A stretch of 64,000 nucleotides of DNA from Ananas comosus (lineage: Eukaryota; Streptophyta; Magnoliopsida; Poales; Bromeliaceae). Under the pieces are notes generated by a model that was not told the DNA's origin, ran no database searches, and worked only from the letters and a program-made list of their open reading frames with translations. Below are positions 59,080 to 64,000 of the stretch, piece by piece (the stretch's first letter is position 1; every line of letters begins with the position of its first letter). The stretch covers positions 12,854,276 to 12,918,275 of the forward strand of contig NC_033621.1 in NCBI RefSeq assembly GCF_001540865.1, read 5' to 3'. The translations under genes were made by a program, and so were the position numbers.

Positions 59080-59850
59080 AGACCGGGTCGGGTCTGGTTA
59101 ATTAATATACTGTACCCATACCCTAAAAAGAAATTGTTAGAAAAAAATATATATACCCTACCCATTTAAGTTCGGGTCGGGTCCGGGTCTGAGTACTAAA
59201 GTTACTAATATACCCATCGGGTCTATTTGAGCGGGTCTGGGTAGTGACTACCCGTATACTATCCGTTCAAGACCGGATATGGTTCGGGTCTAGACCGGAT
59301 ACGGATATCCGTATGAGTATATTTTTTTTATAAACTTTATTAAATAGTCTATGAACAAACTATAAAACCCGCCATAAAAAAACTAGCATTCTATTAAGTT
59401 GTACCTTCCAATAAAATTCATTTAAAAGAAAAAAAGGGTAGAAAACAAAGAGTAAAAAAATTAGGAAAAAGTAATGAGTAAAAGAGACGGCTAGGATTTC
59501 ATTAGGATGAAAATACATAGTGACTCATCATTTATAAGTCATATTAAAATTGATCCTTCAACTTCAAAATTTTATTTTTTTTTATTTACTATCGGATATT
59601 TCATCGGGTCCGGGTTTGGATCCGGATTTGAAAACTATTCCGGACCCTACCCATTTAAAAGTTGGGTTCGGATCGGATCCAAATCGGGTATGGGTATAAA
59701 ATATCCGGACCCATACCCGAAACTTTAATGAGTAGTTTTTTTTATCCGTATATTATTCATTTTTTATCGGATCCGGTTTGGGTCCGATTCTGGTCCGGAT
59801 AGGGTCCGGATCGTGTATGAGATATTGGATAATTTGGATACCTTTACACA
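59080..59850. repeat. GGGTCCGGAT-rich degenerate repeat
   Basis: Words such as CGGGTCGGGTC, GGTCCGGATC and ACCCATACCC recur on both strands from 59083 to 59830, partly in inverted order. The sequence is low-complexity by composition and shows no coding frame. Confidence 0.5.
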
Positions 59851-59950
59851 AAACTGAATGATAACAAATATTATTGAAAATGAGCACCCAGTAGGAAATA
59901 GCCATGTGGCACTGATTTGACAGAGATTTAATTATAAAAATTAATAAAAT

Positions 59951-60060
59951 TAGATGTTGCCACGTGGGCCGGGCGACGTGGCGTTTGGCACGGCGACATT
60001 AGCGGGAGCACTGGGTGAGGCAACGTGGGCGAGAACAACGGTCGCGGCATCATGAACGGT
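59951..60060. promoter_or_regulatory. Small GC-rich island with CACGTG
   Basis: GCCACGTGGGCC (CACGTG at 59961) and several ACGTGG words in a GC-rich stretch surrounded by AT-rich DNA. No exon follows. It may be a promoter fragment carried by a repeat. Confidence 0.25.
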
Positions 60061-62011
60061 AAAATGCACGGAAACCCCCTCAACTATATTGGATTGTTAA
60101 GTAGCTTCCTCCATTTTTTTTGGTTGCAGACCATGTTAATTTTTAATTTTTATTCTTTTGTGTTTAAATACTGACCCAAGCAAGTTATAATTTATTCAAA
60201 AAAATTTAAATATTTATGTATTAAAAAAATTTAAGTTATAATTTTATATTAGTTTTACATTAAGTAGTTGAAAAATATCAAAAGTATATCTAAAGTTATA
60301 AGTTACATTAATTAGAAATAGTAATAAAAATTAGATGTCTTTAATATATATGAGTCCATCAAATATTGCAGATTAAATTTTGGAATATAAATTTTAATTT
60401 AGAACTTAATTTTAAAATTCTAATTTAACTTCACTCATTCTCTAAAAATATTAAATAACTTCACTCATTCTATTCCATATTGATAATTTTTTAAATATTT
60501 GTAAAAATTAATTTAATTTTAAAAAATAAAAAGTTTAGAGGCTTAAAATTTATATATATAATATTGGAACATAATAAGCTATATATATATATATTGGAAC
60601 ATTTGCATTTTGATTAAAAATTCCATGTGGAACTCAAAAGAAGCATCCACGTAAATTCAACTGAGTCATCAGATCCTTTATACACATTTGTATCCAACTT
60701 TAATTCAACTTACTATACGTGTACACACTCATGCCCTCTTCTTAATTATTTATAATGTTTTTTTTTTAATAAAAATTTTATTTGTTTCCAACACGGCATG
60801 TGAGACACCTGTTCCCCTCTTAAAAAATAAAATAAAATAAAATAAAATAAACACTTATAATAAACCCAAGGTTATTTATTTATTTCTATTTATTTACATT
60901 GATTAAATCAAAAATTTTGAAAGGTTACGAAACCCATTAATTATGTGTCTTGTTATTTATATATTATTATTATTATTTTTACTATAATTTTAATTACTTA
61001 TAGCCTATAATATTCCAACAGGTTTTCTCCTTGTGGATGTTTGAAAAAAAAAAAAGAAAAAATACTGAGTCATAACACTCTAGAAAAAGATCAAAATATA
61101 GTAATTAATATAATAATTATACCTATCACTAGGTTAATTATCATGTTATAATAATATTTTCTTGCGAAGTTCCTTTTTTTGATTTTTTTTTTCTTTTTTG
61201 GATTAGGAATGTCGGTTTGTTTGAATATTCGAAATTTTATCCGAACTCTCAACTCAGCCGGATTTGACGAACATGATTTTGAATATGAGCGTAAAAAAAA
61301 TCAACCGTTTCGAGTATGAATATGAACCTTAAGGTGCTTAACCCTAATTTCGGCTATTATATGATAGAAAAGTTTTATATTGTATTTAAACTTGTACTTT
61401 AAGAAAATTGGTTAAAAAATGATTGTTTTTGTGTTCAAAATTTTGGATTCAATTTGATTATGGATTATCAAACTTTAACAGTTTTAGGTTCAAATTTGAA
61501 TTTCTGTTTTTCACAAACGGGTTTGGATTTGAATTTGAAATTTTTAAAAAATTCAACCGAAAATCGACCGTTGACAGTCCCTGCTTGTTGGAGTCACGTA
61601 AACTCCTTTGATTGTACGAATAATCCAAGAGAATCCAAAAAGTCAATGCAAATATTTTTTAATTTTTTGTATTTGAGACTTTCGCCTCTGCCGACGGAAC
61701 GTTTCTATTTAGCACAGTTAGCTAAAAATTTACTGATAAATATTCAAAATTTGAAATTAAAAATTTAATCATTCCATATTCTTTAACTAAGTTTATTTTT
61801 TTTAAAAAAAATAAAGTGAAATAGTATGCTCTTTTTAAAAATCAAATCAGTCAGAATACAAATCGCGAGTTTGACCAAGTGAATGCTTTGATCACACTAA
61901 ATCCGTTTACTGTAATAATTTTATCTACAGACTTATTTATCTCTCACTATGTTGCAAACTAGAATTGTCAAATGAGTTGGAGTTGTTTTGCTCGATCGGA
62001 GCTTCTACAAA

Positions 62012-62042
<31 letters not shown>

Positions 62043-62290
62043 GAAGCCACATTGATTTTATTGAAATATCTGTTGATAATTTTAAGCTACAATCAATGGT
62101 TTCTGGCTTTTTTTTTTTTTTGATATAATTCACAAAAAAATTGTAATCATCAAGTAGGTGAGCTTTCCATTAAATCCATATTTTATTAGGCCTCTAATTT
62201 AGACAACTAAGGGAAAAGGACAAAAGTTAGCTGTGAGTAGCTTAGTCTCTAAGCATGACCAATCCCCACCTATGCACCTACAATTAGGAA
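60061..62290. other. AT-rich spacer, no gene seen
   Basis: Only homopolymer runs (for example A20 near 62010), (AAAAT)n near 60820-60850 and random frames. Confidence 0.4.
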
Positions 62291-62299
62291 GAGAGAAAA

Positions 62300-62905
62300 A
62301 GAAAGTAAGAGAGAGAGAGAGAGAGCAAAATTTGGTCTTAGTTTTTTGGCCAATTTGCATAAAAAATTCACTTATTTTGGGCTTTTGCAAAATCGTGCCA
62401 CCTTTTTTATTTTTGCAGATTCGGTCCGCTTTTTCAGCAAACTGACCAAAATACTCTTATTACTTTTTCTCTTTCCTCTTTCTCTCTCTTCTTCATTTCT
62501 CTCGTTCTTTTTTTTTTTTCTCGCCGGCAGAGCGGAGGCGGAAACGGTCCGTCTCGCCTCTCACCCTCATGCTCTCGCCCTCGCCCTTACCCTCGTCCAT
62601 GCACCCTCCATCTTCCTCGCCTCCGACCGCGCCAAGGCCGCACCGCGACTTTTTTTTTTTTTGCTTTTTTCTTTTCTTTTCTTCTCCGACTCTTCTCCAC
62701 CGTCTCCGACGACGACGCTTTTCGCCCTTCCCCCCTTCTCATCTCTCCCTCTCCCTCATTTTCTGCCGCCTCTGACGACGATTTATCTTTGCCGGCGCCG
62801 ACGTCGACACCGTAGAGGTCATCGCGGCGCTACAGCCTCGGAGCGGAGGGTCCTTAACGGCGTATTTCAGCCGGCGCGGCGTAGGCTGTTGGATGAGAGG
62901 TGACG
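62300..62905 (+). other. GC-rich block with an open frame of doubtful coding value
   Basis: An open frame of 185 codons (62346-62903) runs through pyrimidine-rich sequence (CTCTTTCTCTCTC, T runs, CCTCGCC). Its product is dominated by L, F, S, P and R runs and has no recognisable domain. It could be a first exon or leader captured by a transposon, or chance. A (GA)n tract lies at 62308-62323. Confidence 0.3.
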
Positions 62906-63079
62906 CAAAAAATTATAATTAGAAAAACAGAAAAAAAATAGATATAAAGTTGATAAAAAGAATGTGAAGTATTGATTTTATTACAAAATTTAAGTTGACT
63001 ATTAAGAATGTAATGGAGAATATTACCTATTTGACGAATTATATTTTTTTATCTAATGATATGTTGTAATACATGTTTT

Positions 63080-63580
63080 CTTTTTGTTGTCATGTTTCTC
63101 CTTTGTTGCACTGTTTCTCGTTTATATTCAAAGAAATGGCTGCAGAGAGGAGAGAAAGAATGTTTATAATTCTCTTAAAGGTGATGTTTCTCCTTTATTG
63201 CGATTGTTTTTTTTTGTTGCATTTTTCTATTGTTTAACAGAAGGGTGAACAAGAGGAGAACGGTGCAAGGAGAACAATTAGATTATATTCTTAAAACAGG
63301 AGTTTTCTCTCTTGTTGAACTATTTCTTCTTTGTTTCACAAAATGGTCCAAACAAGAGCGGGAAAAAGTAATATCATTCTTTTAAAACCAGGTGCAGTTT
63401 TTCTTGTTGCCATGTTTTTCCTCTTGGTTGCACTAAGAAATGGCTGCAAAGAGAAGAACCGTTGTTCAACAAGGGAGATAAGTATAAATATCTATTAAAA
63501 GGGTGCAAGTTAAGAAAAAATAGTTGTAACAAGAGAAGAGAATGGTGCACAGAGGAGAAAGTGAATCTTTGTTTAAGGGT
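63080..63580. repeat. Interleaved direct and inverted GTTTCTCCTTTGTTGCAC units
   Basis: CTCCTTTGTTGCACTG (63101), CTCCTTTATTGCGA (63188) and TTCCTCTTGGTTGCAC (63418) alternate with inverted forms GGTGCAAGGAGAAC (63261) and GGTGCACAGAGGAGAAAG (63544). AAATGGCTGCAGAGAGGAG and AAATGGCTGCAAAGAGAAG repeat about 310 bases apart. This is likely the internal part of a transposon lying between the two GC-rich blocks. Confidence 0.6.
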
Positions 63581-63807
63581 GTAATTTCATCTGTAATGAA
63601 TAGTTTGATCTGAAGGTGTATAAGAGGAACGTGTAAAACATTTCAAGAGTGTCATTTTATTTAAAGATATATTTATTTTAAGCTAGTTTAACATTTTAAG
63701 TAGCAAATTATAATTATTTTTTGCATTTACGATGAGTTTATGTTATTCATTCTTTATATAATTTTTTATCTTTATTTTTTTCTTTTTTTCTATAAATTTT
63801 TTTAATT

Positions 63808-64000
63808 TCAAATCTTCACAAGCACCTGGTAGCCGGACGACGCGCTTAAGGAGACCCTGCTCCGGTTGTAGCGCAGCGCAATCGTGACCTCACGGCTGTC
63901 GAGTCGGCGCACGGCGAAGATGTAGTCGTCTGACAGGCGCGAGAATGAGGATGAGGGGAGAGATGAGGAAGGGAGGCAGGCGAGTGAGGTCCGTGTCGGA
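63808..64000 (-). CDS. Possible 3' end of an unrecognised gene (cut by window edge)
   Basis: On the minus strand an open frame of 63 codons runs from the window edge to TGA at 63810-63808. The first part is S/L/P-rich, but the rest (SDDYIFAVRRLDSREVTIAL, then RYNRSRVSLSASSGYQVLVK) has the mixed composition of a real protein, and GC content is far above the flanking DNA. I do not recognise the family. It could be a true last exon or a gene fragment carried by the adjacent repeat. Confidence 0.35.
   Translation of the reverse strand, partial: PTRTSLACLPSSSLPSSSFSRLSDDYIFAVRRLDSREVTIALRYNRSRVSLSASSGYQVLVKI

Noticed and set aside
62346..62903. A 185-codon protein gene
   Set aside because: The frame is driven by pyrimidine runs and low-complexity sequence, with no domain or splice support; kept only as a doubtful block.

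Overview
This is nuclear DNA from a flowering plant, most likely a monocot outside the grasses. The evidence is spliced genes with GT-AG introns and long AT-rich introns, GC-rich first exons (MAD1, RAD52-1), many CT/GA microsatellites, dense MITE-type repeats, and a nuclear insertion of plastid DNA carrying an intact rps4. The species is an inference; the gene models were read directly from frames and splice sites.

Six protein-coding genes are supported. From left to right: the 5' three quarters of the spindle-checkpoint gene MAD1 (minus strand, running off the left edge); organellar RAD52-1 (plus, 4 exons); an RBM24/38-type RRM protein (minus, 6 coding exons); a phytolongin (minus, single coding exon); an RBM7-like RRM protein of the nuclear exosome targeting complex (minus, 4 coding exons); and a mid-SUN nuclear-envelope/ER protein of the SUN3/SUN4 type (plus, 4 coding exons plus two 5'UTR exons). 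The joined reading frames close exactly for every complete gene. An open reading frame at the right edge (63808-64000, minus) may be the end of a seventh gene.

Layout: 1-5944 MAD1; 5945-7525 a divergent spacer holding a ~1 kb foldback element; 7526-9512 RAD52-1; 9513-11954 a convergent spacer; 11955-17676 the RRM gene; 17677-27735 a repeat-rich spacer with MITEs, a SINE relic and a G-box cluster; 27736-28500 plastid insertion; 28577-29838 two MITEs; 30507-31202 phytolongin; 31300-41764 spacer with a SINE, a foldback element carrying six tandem hairpins, and MITEs; 41765-44590 RBM7-like; 44591-51340 repeat-rich spacer with a MITE, diverged tandem arrays and a probable Helitron end; 51341-55495 mid-SUN gene; 55496-64000 repeats including two MULE-type MITEs with perfect 9-bp target duplications.

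The genes do not form one pathway. Several of their Arabidopsis counterparts also lie close together as I recall, so the gene order may be an old conserved block. The most unusual sequence is the six-hairpin array at 33464-33771, nested in a longer inverted repeat. No prokaryotic features, CRISPR arrays, rRNA genes or intact tRNA genes were seen.
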